In this document: positions 9,566 through 21,000 of the stretch, piece after piece | Position numbering within the stretch: position 1 is the first letter of the stretch | Layout of the letters: each line of letters begins with the position of its first letter | Assembly: GCA_020650975.1 (NCBI GenBank) | Contig: JAIPMN010196502.1 | Coordinates: 1 to 25,704 of the forward strand | Length of the DNA: 25,704 nt | Source: Apostichopus californicus | Lineage: Eukaryota; Echinodermata; Holothuroidea; Aspidochirotida; Stichopodidae | Direction of reading: 5' to 3' | Program-made: the position numbers and the translations under genes | Notes under the pieces: generated by a model | Told to the model about the DNA's origin: nothing | Databases searched by the model: none | The model's input: only the letters and a program-made list of their open reading frames with translations

Positions 9566-9688
9566 ACGGCATACTGTTCGCTTGACTTTATGAGTTTCGT
9601 TTATGAGAATGGGATGATTCAGTAGTGCCGTTTGGCCGTGACGTTTTGGATCCCGCATGGCGGGTCACGTAAAAAGCACGGCATACTG
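9566..9688 (+). mobile_element. Second, very short copy of the same LINE with 11-bp target-site duplication (insert 9577-9677)
   Basis: ACGGCATACTG occurs at 9566-9576 and 9678-9688, flanking a 101-bp insert. The insert matches the last roughly 100 bp of the neighbouring LINE: TCGCTTGAC, then GTAGTGCCGTTTGGCCGTGA and CCCGCATGGCGGGTCACGT, ending in the identical GTAAAAAGC. Its target-site duplication differs from that of the first copy, so it is an independent insertion, about 70 bp away. Confidence 0.9.
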
Positions 9689-11142
9689 CTATATTGCTCG
9701 GTATATATACGTACGGATTAGTGTCGAATGAATAACTATTCTAAAAAAACAGTTATATTGTTTAACACAAGCCATTTACATTAGCCTACAGCCATGTTTT
9801 ACGGCCAGTGGTAAAGTCCAAGACTATCTTGACAGAAATAAACGAGCATGTTACTGGAACTAGGTCTAGGTCTAACCATCAATAATTGGTCTACATTGTT
9901 TGCAGTATTAAACTTACCTTCAAAACAAGATTGTTTTAGTTGGAATATATCCCAAAGACATGATAAACGTATAGGCCTAGGCCTAGACTTGACATATCCT
10001 AACTGCGTACGTCCAAATAAAAGCCCCGCTTTCAACACATTAAAAATACCGTTATATTATCATGGTCGACGCGCATGCATAGACGCGGCAGGCTGAATGA
10101 CTGACATACCATCTGGTTATATTATTGTAGCAGTTGTAATGCGTCAATTGAACAATTGAACAATTGAACAGGTGTTATATATAAGCTGTGAATAGTTTAC
10201 TGAGCGGTGAATAAGTTAGCGTAACTCGCCCTAGTTAACCTTATTGAGAACACAATATGTATTTATAATGTTATAATACTGCGTAAAGATGATGATTGAA
10301 AAACGTAACCTACGAATGCTGCTGACAGGATAATATATCTACTAAAGATGAAAGCCAAATACTGTGCAGCTGATGCGATCAAATCAAACATAAACAGCAG
10401 TGTTTGTATCGAGGAAACAGTCAATAAAAGTGGGGGCGCACTCCCAAAATTTGTCTTAGAGATAGTGTCACTATTAGTTTTCAGCTATTTATACCCCTCG
10501 TTATATATGTCATTGGTTGGTTTACAGACCCAGAAAGCAGAAAGATCAATTCAACAATAGTAGCAATTCAACAGAGAAAATGCCCTGAAAATTGTGCTTC
10601 TTTTACATTATAAGCATTATAACTATAGAGAGAAAAGTAAGCAGCCTGTTATTATACAAAGAGTTATTATTAAGCAGTCTTGCCCAAAGTTTTCTACATT
10701 TGATATGAGAGCAGCAGAGTTTTATCCTGTAGTACGTATATAGCTTATGTTGTGCTGAGAGGGGATCAGCCTATTTTGAGGGTACATAGACAGTGTTGAG
10801 CGGGAACGAGTGCATATTAAGAGTACGTAGTACGATGACAATTAAAAAATATATGATCGATAAAATTGGAATGGAGTCATGTACTGGGTTCAATATAAAA
10901 ACACCAACTTGATAGCGATAAATGTCAAAGTAACAGACAATTTTTAAATTGGCAAATAGCGGTACCGAATGATGATAAAACAGTGTTTATGTAAATTAGA
11001 CGAATGAATATTTTCTGTGAGACGAATTAAGGTTGACCCTTACTGTGTTATAAAGAGAATAACAATTAACTAGGCATAGTACCAGTAAGACGTATCATAT
11101 TATATATAAAATGCTTTTATATATTTTTTCTTTGAGAATATA
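9689..11142. other. Intronic sequence, no gene seen
   Basis: Mostly AT-rich. It has AGGTCTAGGTCTA near 9865 and AGGCCTAGGCCTAG near 9975, and a threefold CAATTGAA repeat at 10145-10169. Open frames here are short and carry no recognisable domain. Confidence 0.4.
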
Positions 11143-13640
11143 ACATTATTATTACAATATTTCTATAGCGCCATGACTAAAAAGATATAATATGGCGCTT
11201 GACAAAACATATAGCTAAACACATGTATAAACAAATAGAAGTGAGCAATACGAAGACAAGATACAAATAACAACTAGGCAAGACAAAAGTCAACCACAGA
11301 GACAGGCAAGAGACTTAACCAAATGCTTCGCTAAAAAGATGTGTCTTAAGGGATTTCTTGAAAGTAGGGAAAGACACCTGATCCCGAACGTACGAAGGCA
11401 AGTCATTCCATAGTTTGGGCCCACACACAGCGAAAGCCCGGCTACCAAATTTGGTGCGCGGGGTGGGAATATATAACGAGTGGGAAGAAATGCTCCTGAT
11501 GCTGTATGGGTAGACACGTGTAATCAACATGGTATGGAGATATTCTGGAGCCTGTTTATGGATACATTTGAATACTAAGCATATAAGTTTAAATTTGATT
11601 CGCTGAGCTATGGGAAGCCAATGCAAGCTCCGCAAACACTCACTAGCACTATCGTATTTTCTCTTGTTGAGAACTAATTTGGCAGCCTGGTTTTGGATGG
11701 ATTGAAGTGGTAGTAATGTCGTGTAAGGAAGACCAATTAAAAGAGCATTGCAGTAATCAAGGTGCGAGATGACAAGACCGAGAATTACCAATTTACAGCT
11801 CTCATAGTTGAGGAACTTACGTATCCTTCTGATTTTATTTAGATTGCAGCTGGCAACCCGAACTCTGCTAGTAATATGTGACTTAAGGGACATATTGGAG
11901 TCCAGGCGGACGCCCAATAATTGTACATGCTCAGCTACATTAATCTGAGAGTCACCCACAAGAATCGAATTAGTGGTCGTTTTATCATTGTAATATTGAG
12001 AATTGAAAACGATAGCCTCGGTCTTGGCATCGTTCATTTGAAGTTTGTTCTGAGACATCCACGTTTTTACCTCACCCATAGTATCCGTTATCATGGAAAC
12101 CGCAGTGTTCTCATCCCTCGTGTCCCTAGATTTAAAATGGGTGTAGAAAGAGTGGTCATCGGCATAACCAACTATGTTGAGGTGATTACGATTAGAAATA
12201 AACGTGATAATGGACTCAGCCATGGTACTGGAATAGCAATTGAAAAGAACAGGACCCGCCAAAGACCCTTGGGCAACAGAACAAGGTAAGTCCCCAACCG
12301 CAGACACACTAGAATTGACAGCCACCCCATACTCTCTCGGATAGAGATAAGACGAGCACCAGTCCAAGGCATGACCAGTAACACCAAATTTTCTTTGCAT
12401 CACATTTAACAGTATACCGTGATGAACTGTGTCAAATGCTGCAGAAAGATCTACAGCAACGAGTAACGTGGATCGCTGGCGGTCCATGTTCAGCAGGATG
12501 TCATTTACCAGCTTCACTAGTGCTGTCTCTGTACTGTGAAAAGGTCTGTAAGCACTCTGATACGAAGGGAGAGGAGCGGGGAATTCATATGAGACAGTAG
12601 CTGATCCACAACCACTCTCTCAGTGAGCTTAGAGACCAAAGGGAGATTACTGACAGGGCGGTAATTGTGAGGAAGAGCGTCAAGGGATGGACTCTTTAGT
12701 GGTGGAGTGACATACGCTCTCTTCCACAGCAGTGGAAATACCCCTGACTGAACAGACAAGTTAACCATATGCACAAATACAGGTAATAAAGTGTCAATGT
12801 GACGTTTCACTAATCCGGAAGGAGTCGGATCAGACGGACAAGTCGTCATTTTAGAACGCATAATAATCCTACGTATACCATCATGGTCAACTGGCGTAAC
12901 ACTAGAAAAAGTGGTAGGCCAGGAGTAGTGGGAGCAATTAAAATCAGGGTAACCCTGCAGTGCATTCCTATTGGCAAGGATTTTGTTCATGAAAAATAAT
13001 GCAAACTCTTCTGATAATGACTAATCATCGCCCTTGGGCAGCGGGTTAGATTTAACCCTACCAGTTAACTTGTTAATCAAATTATACAGCTTGGACTGGT
13101 CAACCCCACACTCGGCAATTTTCTGTGAAATTGTCTCCGATCTACGCTCATGCAGGTGTTGATTATAGTGAGTCCTAAGAGTTTGACATAATCGTGACAT
13201 ACAGGGTTACGGGATTTGACCCAGGCAGTTTCAGCCTTTCTCAGTTGTGCCTTCAGGGTCTGACCCATCATACCACGGTACGGCCTCCCTATCAACAACC
13301 ATTTTAACCTGTTTAGGAGCGACATCATCAATGATTTGAAACATACTCTGATTATAGAGCTGTGCTAGGTCGTCAGCATTATCAACACAGATGCAGTTGT
13401 CCACTACAGATGATAACAATGAAGAAATATGATCATGATCAATACCCTTGAGATTACGAAATGATATCATCTTGGTAGAGAGACCAGGCTTACACTGAGA
13501 AAAGCTACACACAACAAAGTTATGGTCAGAGATCAAGTGTCTCTATCTTGGTTTGGTGATAATCATCGTGTCATTGTCTCGAACAAAGATTAAGTCTAGA
13601 GTGTTGCCCGAAAATGAGTGGGGCATTTAACCAGTTGTCA
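11143..13640 (-). mobile_element. CR1-like LINE, degenerate (endonuclease end, reverse transcriptase, 3' UTR)
   Basis: On the - strand the element starts inside the endonuclease domain: GNTLDLIFVRDNDT near 13610-13570, then a stop at 13543-13545, then ISDHNFVVC from 13536. The linker (LPKGDD, SEEFALFFMNKI) contains another stop near 13020. Reverse transcriptase motifs follow: NYRPVSNLP (12990-12517 reading), LPSYQSAYRPFHSTETALV, VDLSAAFDTVHH, QGSLAGPVLF and the catalytic YADD (12155-12166). The C-terminus ends in FKKSLKTHLFSEAFG at 11315. Frame changes occur near 13260, 13170 and 12565-12590. The last 100 bp hold the AAGCGCC and GGCGCTATAG hairpin and an ATT-rich tail to about 11143. It is an old, dead copy inside NLR intron 2, co-oriented with the NLR gene. 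Confidence 0.93.
11315..12590 (-). pseudogene. LINE reverse transcriptase, longest intact stretch
   Basis: The reading frame is open from the conserved LPSYQSAYRPFHSTE segment to the natural stop after HLFSEAFG. It covers most of the fingers-palm and thumb: VDLSAAFDT, QGSLAGPVLF, YADD (12155-12166), NKLQMNDAKTE, the LGVRLDSNMS region, SHLDYCNALLIGLP, LRSLHWLPIAQRIKFK, and the C-terminal GPKLWNDLPSYVR. The three acidic residues of the polymerase active site (D of VDLSAAF, DD of YADD) are present. There is no matching intact N-terminus or endonuclease, so it is scored as part of a dead LINE. Confidence 0.9.
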
Positions 13641-14134
13641 AAGACCAAGGGTGGCAAGTAAAGATTGATTGATTGATAACATAGATAACATAGTGCGAGT
13701 TAATTACACAATTACGGAGACGAAAGAAAAACCAACCTTGCATATATATCTTAGGGCAGGCAAGTGGATTATCAATGAATTTAGTGAGACGAGTAACATG
13801 TAATTCAGTCATAAATTACTTATAGCGATACAGCAAACAGATTGCATTATATAACATATTTGAGCCGTAAATTGTACTGTTATATGCTAAAAGTGCCAAA
13901 AGTAAACTACATAATATATTACAAATCATTATAACATTTTATTTATATTTATACTACATTATATTGCAATGGTATTATGCATGAGGGAAATTATTACTAC
14001 TTTATTATGGTGGGGTTTGTTATTAGATTGTAGCTGATATCATAGAACTGAGGTATATAAGATAGTTTGTCAAGAATTAAAAAAAAAGACAATGATAAAC
14101 CATATAATAGTAACAAATGAGTAGCCTCGATAAT
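13641..14134. other. Intronic AT-rich sequence between LINE and NLR exon 2
   Basis: It starts with a short GATT repeat (13663-13676) near the 5' limit of the LINE. The rest is AT-rich with no motif I recognise. Confidence 0.4.
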
Positions 14135-14140
14135 ACTTAC

Positions 14141-15656
14141 GTCATGACTTGATGCTATCTGTAGCAGCTGTACGGTAGACCTCTGTAGTAACTTGCTGTC
14201 ATCTCTTCCGATGAAAACCTCTTTAGAACAGAGCTCTGTAACAGTCTTCCTGATCTCCTCAATGTCTCCATTTTGTTCCAATATGCAGAGGATTGCAAAT
14301 TTATCACAATCCTTTTTCTTCTTCAAATGTTCGATAATTTTACTCGCAGATGTAAGATTTAGTCCACATGCGAATCGAAAGACATACTGGAGGTCTAATG
14401 GATCCATCTTACCTAGAATTTGTTCTAGTTCAAACGCATTTCTTGCATTTGCAGTGACAATCGCCAACCTAAACGACGCATACCATTCACAGAATATTTT
14501 ATCGTAGAATCTTACTTCAGTATTGGTCTTGATGTCCCCGCTAGAATTTTCTCTGTTTGAATCTTCAAGTATCTCCTCCTCTACTAACATACCCACACGG
14601 ATATACATATCATAAAACTGTTACCAAGTCTCTGACGGAGCTGTTTCTTATTCCATGTAATCTGCTGGTTTTCTCTGTTCAGACCTTCAAATGCTACTTT
14701 ATCCAGTTCAGCATGATTCATTTCATATTCAACATAGTAGCTAACTACATTGTGGTCAGATGCCTTGTTTCTAGTGTGACTATGGAAACATTTTAACATG
14801 TATACGAAAAAGTCTGTTACCGACTTAAATTTCTGGAAGTCGTCTCGTTCATGAGTTATGTGAGCGAACGTGACGAAGAACAGAGGTACTTGACAAATGT
14901 CATCAAGGATTGGGTTTTCTTGCAATCCTCGCTTGATTTTATCAACGGCATTTTCGTTATTTTCACCTGTTATAGCCTTTCGAATATACTGGTCACGCGC
15001 TGTTTCGTCAAACCCAATTAATTCCAGTCGTTTCAGTGATGACCTTTCGAAGTCTGTTGGTATAAACCTAGTTGTCAAAGTTACATCAAATGTTTCAAAC
15101 AATTTGGATTTAATGATGCGCCAGATATCACTTCGATTATTTTTTTCTCTATTTGGATATTCGTCAAAGCCGTCCAGAATTATTTTTACTGTATTGCATC
15201 GTTGCAGAATATCTTTAATGTCTTTGGAATTCAAGCGGAGCTCGCTCGGCAATAATATAACTTTGATAGCTTTATAGATTGATCTTACATTACCCAACTG
15301 TCTAAGTTTCAGAAGAATTAATACATCCGATACAGAGACAGGAGAGTCCTTGACACCATTACACCAGTCATAAGCTAGCTGGAGGGTCAGAGTTGATTTA
15401 CCGTATCCAGCTTCACCCTTCACAATACGCCTAGTGTATGACTTTGAACTCGAATCAGTAAAAATGTCTTTATACGAGCTCAAACGTTCTTTCTCTAAGT
15501 TTTCGGACTGAGTTTCTAGGACGTGTTCAATACCTCCCTCAACAAAAACCTTATCTACACAATATAGTCTGTCCTTTATGTAGGGAATTGGTTGTAATGC
15601 GTCATACTGCTTCTTGTAAACAGTCTTCAGAGAATCTAGAAGTATGCACTTCTTTT
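14141..15656 (-). CDS. NLR gene exon 2: NACHT NTPase and following helical region, with a one-base frameshift
   Basis: Encodes the nucleotide-binding oligomerisation core of an NLR-type cytosolic receptor. The acceptor is TTCTTACCAG (ending at 15657) and the donor GTAAGT (14135-14140). Counting from the exon 1 start, a pre-NACHT linker with YKKQYDALQPIPYIKDRLYC is at 44-63. Walker A GEAGYGKST is at 111-119, Walker B KIILDGFDEYP at 188-198, and the sensor TTR at 225-227. The frame then breaks at residue 378 in a run of four T (14614-14617, A on the + strand), giving a stop after residue 387. One base further the frame resumes with YDMYIRVGMLVEEEI and runs through LQYVFRFACGLNLTSASKI (NLR winged-helix/HD2 style) to LLQRSTVQLLQIASSHD at the donor. 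Restoring one base makes the exon 1 plus exon 2 length divisible by three. It is either a recent inactivating deletion or a homopolymer sequencing error. Confidence 0.93.
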
Positions 15657-16864
15657 CTGGTAAGAAAATATTAAATAATTAATTTAGTCAAAACAAACAC
15701 GTAAACGTGATGCTAAGAAACATTTGAAGGTATTCCTGATATATGTTTTTTTTATAAACATCAATATTAGCAGCAAAAATCAATAAAATAGTATTTACTA
15801 TACATATTGTGCATCTAGAATGTACTCATTTTCAACAATATATTGAGCCACTTTCAAAAGAAAATTGAAACTGTCAGCACAGTGAATTAGTCATAACATC
15901 ATGTCGCTCAGTGTTGATATCTGATTGTTTGTACACTATTTATATTCCTGTGAGATATGTCATCACTATGCTGGTCGTTATTTGTTATATCAACACCTCA
16001 GTAAATTTCAATATCAGATAGTCACTTTTCATTCAAGTTTTCACTGTAGATCAGCTTATAACATACACATTATTCAAGGACTGGTGTTATACATCAAGTT
16101 TGTAGGGACAAAAATACGGTCTGTTACAACATACCGATGACTCACATTCTTGGCTTTCGTGAGTATTTGCCAGAACTCAATTAAGCTTCTTCTAGCAATA
16201 GCCATAGAGGGGGTATTTGCTTCATAATACTGCAGTGATGTCACTAACATAAGCTGTAGGGTTTGTCATTACATGTTATCATAACATAACGGGGGGGGGG
16301 GCGGGAAATAGTGTTGGTAAGAAATGAGTCGTTTCGTCTGTCTTTTATATGTTCGATAATGTTTCCGTACCTTCAAACGACAATATAATAGCAGTGAATT
16401 AGTTTTACATAGTTAAAGGAGAAACACTCCCAGACTACATCTTAAGTCGATGGGATAGATATAACTGTCAAGAAACATTTAATCCATTTCAGAGATATCA
16501 AAACATTAAAGTTCATTTTCCTAGCAAATAGAGAAAGTAAACGGATTCAGATCCTAGTTACATTACGTTTAATTGTCAAAGTGGCGGCTTCCAAACTTAA
16601 TTATTAAAGTAGGATATCTTCCAAAATTATCTATTTAGAAGTGTTGTGCCTGTCATATCAACCAAAGATGATTGTTCGGTTTGAATCCGATTAAAGTCAC
16701 ATTTAATTCTTCTCAACTTAAAGGATAGAGGTGGCGGTATTAAGATTGGTACAACATGTTAACGTGCTGATTAGAGCAATTGCACGTTTACACCCATGTT
16801 GTTTTGACCTGTTATTTAATGCACATGCTACAGAATACGATAATACTGTGAATGTGTCACTTAC
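15657..16864 (-). other. NLR intron 1
   Basis: A GT-AG intron of 1208 nt: donor GTAAGTG after 16865, acceptor TTCTTACCAG before 15656. It splits a glutamate codon (G from exon 1, AA from exon 2). It contains a G11 run at 16291-16301. No other gene or element recognised. Confidence 0.85.
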
Positions 16865-16955
16865 CTACTAAAGTGAGTTTTGACTGTGAGGCTGGCGCCG
16901 TTCCTCCATGAGTAAGTTGTTTCTTACTCCGAACGGCCTTACGTTTACCTGGCAT
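16865..16955 (-). CDS. NLR gene exon 1: short basic N-terminus
   Basis: ATG at 16955-16953 opens a 91-nt coding exon giving 30 residues plus one base. It starts MPGKRKAVRSKKQ and ends SKLTLV, followed by a strong GTAAGT donor at 16859-16864. The one-base remainder joins the two leading bases of exon 2 to give E, and the frame runs straight into the NACHT linker, which supports both the start and the junction. An in-frame TGA lies a few codons upstream of the ATG, so the start is well bounded unless an upstream exon is spliced in. The peptide has no room for a CARD, DEATH or PYD effector domain. Its K/R cluster looks like a possible nuclear-localisation signal, which is inference only. Confidence 0.82.
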
Positions 16956-17050
16956 TTCACGACTCTTGAAACAAAGTCAATGACTGCCAATTTGTAGTTG
17001 ATGCTTTGTTGTGGCATTTATTGTCGATTTCCTTGTCATCTTTGACGGCC

Positions 17051-17084
17051 AGTACTGATTTGTAGATGGAATGAGATTTTATCA
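17051..17084 (-). promoter_or_regulatory. Candidate NLR core promoter (TATA-like box and initiator)
   Basis: On the - strand, TGATAAAATC (17084-17075) is followed about 25 nt later by TCAGTACT (17058-17051), which fits the animal initiator consensus. The spacing is right for TATA to start site, and a start near 17056 would leave a 5' UTR of about 100 nt before the ATG at 16955. No experimental evidence, and such motifs arise easily in AT-rich DNA. Confidence 0.28.
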
Positions 17085-18010
17085 GCATCACGTTACACGC
17101 AGAGTAGACATATTGTAACAACCAACGTGAATTAATAGTCAATTATTTACGTAATTTACTATGGTACACCGATTTTATGAAATACTGTGTGTGGTAAAGA
17201 GAAATAAGTAAGGGCATCCCGCCCCCCCCCCCTCCCCAACCAACATTTTTTTGATGAACCCAAGGAAATCCATATACAAAAACATTGTTCTGTTCGGCCT
17301 CGAAGGTGAGAAGTGATTGATGAAAGAGAAAACTGGGATCATCTCCATAATTACACACTAATGAGAGGCAGAACAATCAAGAAGTATGTGATATGCAAGG
17401 GTGACCTTTTATTTTCTTACTTTATTGAAATTATGATGCTCGCCATTGATTTATTAATATAGCCATTTCAGCGTTTATCTGTTTTTTGACACATAAATGA
17501 ATTGCTTATGGTTACGATATACATTCTGAAACATGGTGTATATCTGGCACTAATTATTCATAAACTGTTTTTATCGAATCATGAAGTACGGTCATATGAT
17601 TACAGTTATTTAGTTAAAAGATGAATTAACCTAGTGTCCATTATTACCAGTTTTGAAACAACATCTGTAAATCATAAACCCCTTTAATGAAAATGTGATA
17701 TGTCACACATTGTTGAAATTACAATAGAATGACCATGGATGGCAACGGGACTAGAGTGGCATGATGAATATTCATCAAGACATATTTTATCCAATTACAG
17801 AAGATATCTAAATAAAGTCATATAATTTCATATTCAAATACTATTTTATCACCTCTAACAGGAACGAAACTAGCTAAATGAGTTAACAGTAAAATCAATC
17901 GTTATCATAAACATGTAGGCAAACAGTTTTCCAGCAGAATAGACAATACCATGCTCAACAAAACGAAACTACCAAGCTATGTAAACAACTATTTACCAAC
18001 AGATCTACTA
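17085..18010. repeat. Region upstream of the NLR gene; 17436-17990 is copy 1 of a 7.6-kb-spaced repeat
   Basis: Blocks shared in order with 25083-25560: ATGCTCGCCATTGAT (17436), ATCTGG and AGTACGG (17585), GCAACGGGACTAGAGTGGC (17742), and AAACGAAACTACCAAGC with ATGTAAACAA (17961-17988). Offsets range from 7572 to 7656 bp. A C11 run is at 17222-17232. No coding frame is conserved. Confidence 0.7.
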
Positions 18011-21000
18011 ACATCTGACATAACGATGTGTCAAGTGCGCAAGTCTGACATAGATATCCTGACTGAACACTTTGAGTGGGTCAGATTATGTCGAACTCCA
18101 TATACTACGACGAGCTAGTTTTAGAATGTATCGACATTGTTATATGTCTGATATTGGCAAGATTGTTATGTTTTTTTTGTACACGAAGTTTGCCTGACAT
18201 TGTATATTACTGTCTCCTGAAGCATAGTGATAATTTTCTTTATTTCCTATCCCCTGACTGCCGCATCTCCTTTGTCGCGTGTGATAAAGAGGGAGTCAGC
18301 GATGCACTATAAACAGCTGGGTTGAGAGTAGATGAATTTGTTTGGTGTCGTTTTCCGGGATCTATCTTGGGTTATTTTTATTTCAAGGGATAACCCACCA
18401 AGTGAAGATATTCTGATATAAGGAAATTATGCATTACCTAGTAAAGACTCTCATATGAGAGTCATGTTTCCCATTGATACTGAAGGGCAACGTATCAACA
18501 ACATCCGCAATCAGATTCAACAAGAAAAAGCACCATCACTACCACCACAGGCAACAACTATAACTTTATTCATCATTATAACAATATGGTCTAGTTCTTG
18601 AGAAATTTTAATGATAATCGCTATCAATAACCACCGTTACGCTTTTAATAGTAGACAATTGTTTTCCTTTAACAAGTGCAAACAAGTTATGATAACACAT
18701 TGACCTACCGTCTTCTTCATTTCCATATAGTAAGCTTTAGTTTACTCCAAATCAGATATGCAGATAGTACATGCAAATTGAAAATACAGAACGCCCTCAT
18801 CCCACATTTGCTAGGATTATTTGACTTTCTCAGAAACAGGGCACATGAGGGGAGACCGCTCTTTTATTAATTTGCTACGCTTCGAGCATGCAATTGCATG
18901 ACGGTTTTGTGCACTACCGAAGACTGTGGAATGAAACTTTGTCGAATAGACAACTATTTTTGATCGATACCGTATATTGTAATATGCTGTAATTATTGGT
19001 AATATTAAAACTATTAATGTAGCTCTCTAGGAAGAATACAGCCTCAACAAAATTGTGTAATTATTATAGTAATGTAATACAAGTACCAACAATTGAAGCT
19101 TCAAAACACAAGAACGTTTCATAATTGATATCAAATCATATATGTGGGGATCGACCATGTCTGTAAGGTATATAAGAGATTTACTCTTGTTTCTCACATT
19201 GATGATCGGGTTACTTCAGCTCAATATAGCAATTGAATTCCGTCTTTCTGAAGTAATTTCGTATGCACACTGTAATGATCACGACGTAGTGGAATACAGA
19301 TGTTTTATTCATATGAGATTTAACTTCTTTTCTAATATAGAATGTAAACCTTAGCCTCCCATAAATAATGTTGATATTGTAATTGACAAAGATATACCAT
19401 CTTGAACAAATTGAAGGCTTTGTTGCTACAAGAGTGGTTTAAATCAGATAATAGTATTAAGTGGGCGTTTAAAATTACCATTCTTTACTTTAACATTCGA
19501 AATGCACCTTTACATAATGATGAATCTAGATCATATTTATGACACTTTATTTCCCCTCAGCATTTATAGGGTTGTAACATTTGATACGAAGAAGCCTTTA
19601 TGTTGTTTTCATGTTTGCCAAGAAGTTCAAGTTACTACTGACAGACCAGAAGTTACAAACAACTTTACGGTAGTTTTATGGAACGCACCATGCTTTATGG
19701 TTACCGTATAATCTGATGATTGTAAGTTTTATCATAGTAAATATCAGAGATCGTGACCGAAAGCAGAGAGATAACCAAATACGTAGTGCGCAAACAGAAT
19801 TCAGAGTTGAATGTACGATGTGGAGAACTTGTCTAATATATCAGGTTGAGTCACATCTTGTAATCTAGGTTTCATATCTTCAAACCGCTCATAAAAGGTA
19901 AATTTGATAAAGTGCTACGTTTCTCCCAGTATCAAGTACATTTTTCTACAGTCTGAGTACAGCTTTGTTGGAATCCGAGTACCACTGGTTATCAGTGTCC
20001 GAGCACGGTGTTTAATTTCCTAAAAGCGTGTACTTTTGCAACTGAGTAGGCCCTAAGCAGTACTTTTCGAGTACTATCCACTCATATGAAGAAGAAAAAA
20101 AACAATTACACTATAAGTTATACACTTCTAAGTTAATTTGACGAAATGATCACTTTAGGTTTCCTACAAAAGAGAGATACAGAGAGATGGGAGGCCGGTA
20201 GGGGTAGAAGGGTAGAGCTACATTATCAACTCTTTGTAATACAAAGACAATAAAGAAACCGATGGAGTTCTTTATTACGTAATCGATTTTTAAGTGCCTC
20301 AGAATTCTTTAAATGCGCCAATTGAGACCAAAAACCAATAACCAGTAAACCAATAAATTAATAACCATATCTCATGTAGAACCTGGTTCTGAGGCCAAGG
20401 CTAGATCACGAGTATTTAGTAGTCATTACAAACAAGAAAACCCAAGAATACAATACATTTATGGAATTGTGATGAAATGGCTAACAAAATCTTAAAACAT
20501 TTTTATTGTAGTCGCAATTGTTATTAGAACCTTAAAAGAATGTGTCGCCAAGGCATATTAAATTATGTATCTTAAGTTTGTCACTAAAGTTTATATTTAC
20601 AACCATTAAACATTTTTCACTGCCTCATTAATTTATGGTGATCTGATATGTAATTTTTTCAGATTGTCTTGTTTATTATTTTGGGTTTATAAGAAATTAG
20701 CGAAATAAATAAAGTCCAGAACACAGCTAAATTTTAAAGTAAAACAACCATTGCTTGATTTGATTTGGTGTTTATTAATGACGACAATCCATAATACTGA
20801 TCCTTTAAACTGTCAAAACAACTTATACAAACAATGCTTTTTGCTAATTGTCCTTTCTTTACGTGTTTCTGAATAGTATCATTTTGGCAGTTTCAATATA
20901 TGTTTATCGGGATTGAAGGGCGGTTGTTTTGAAAAGTCTTGTTTAAATAGCAGTATTTGTCTACAAGCTTTCTTTCTCAATTCTACAACGATTACAAACA

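Larger units (their letters stand above)
7311..14140 (-). other. NLR intron 2, filled with retrotransposon debris
   Basis: About 6.8 kb between the exon 2 donor (GTAAGT, 14135-14140) and the exon 3 acceptor. It contains a 2.5-kb - strand LINE, two short + strand LINE copies, a diverged direct duplication, two C12 runs (7627-7638 and 8136-8147) and a three-fold CAATTGAA repeat (10145-10169). The stretches 9689-11142 and 13641-14134 otherwise show nothing I recognise. Confidence 0.65.

Noticed and set aside
9799..10096. Overlapping open frames on both strands near 9800-10100, one with a GTAAGT donor on the - strand (9913-9918)
   Set aside because: No LRR or NACHT features and no convincing acceptor; includes AGGCCTAGGCCT-type simple sequence. 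Not supported as an NLR exon.
10348..10560. 70-codon + strand frame with a hydrophobic patch
   Set aside because: No recognised domain, no gene context, length expected by chance inside intron 2.
16670..16695. CGGTTTGAATCCG, similar to a tRNA B box
   Set aside because: No A box or cloverleaf can be built upstream, and one consensus base differs.
19502..19711. + strand frame ending PEVTNNFTVVLWNAPC, reminiscent of the start of an FN3 domain
   Set aside because: Only one strand's worth of motif, no continuation or splice sites, and opposite in strand to the relic at 21601-22181.
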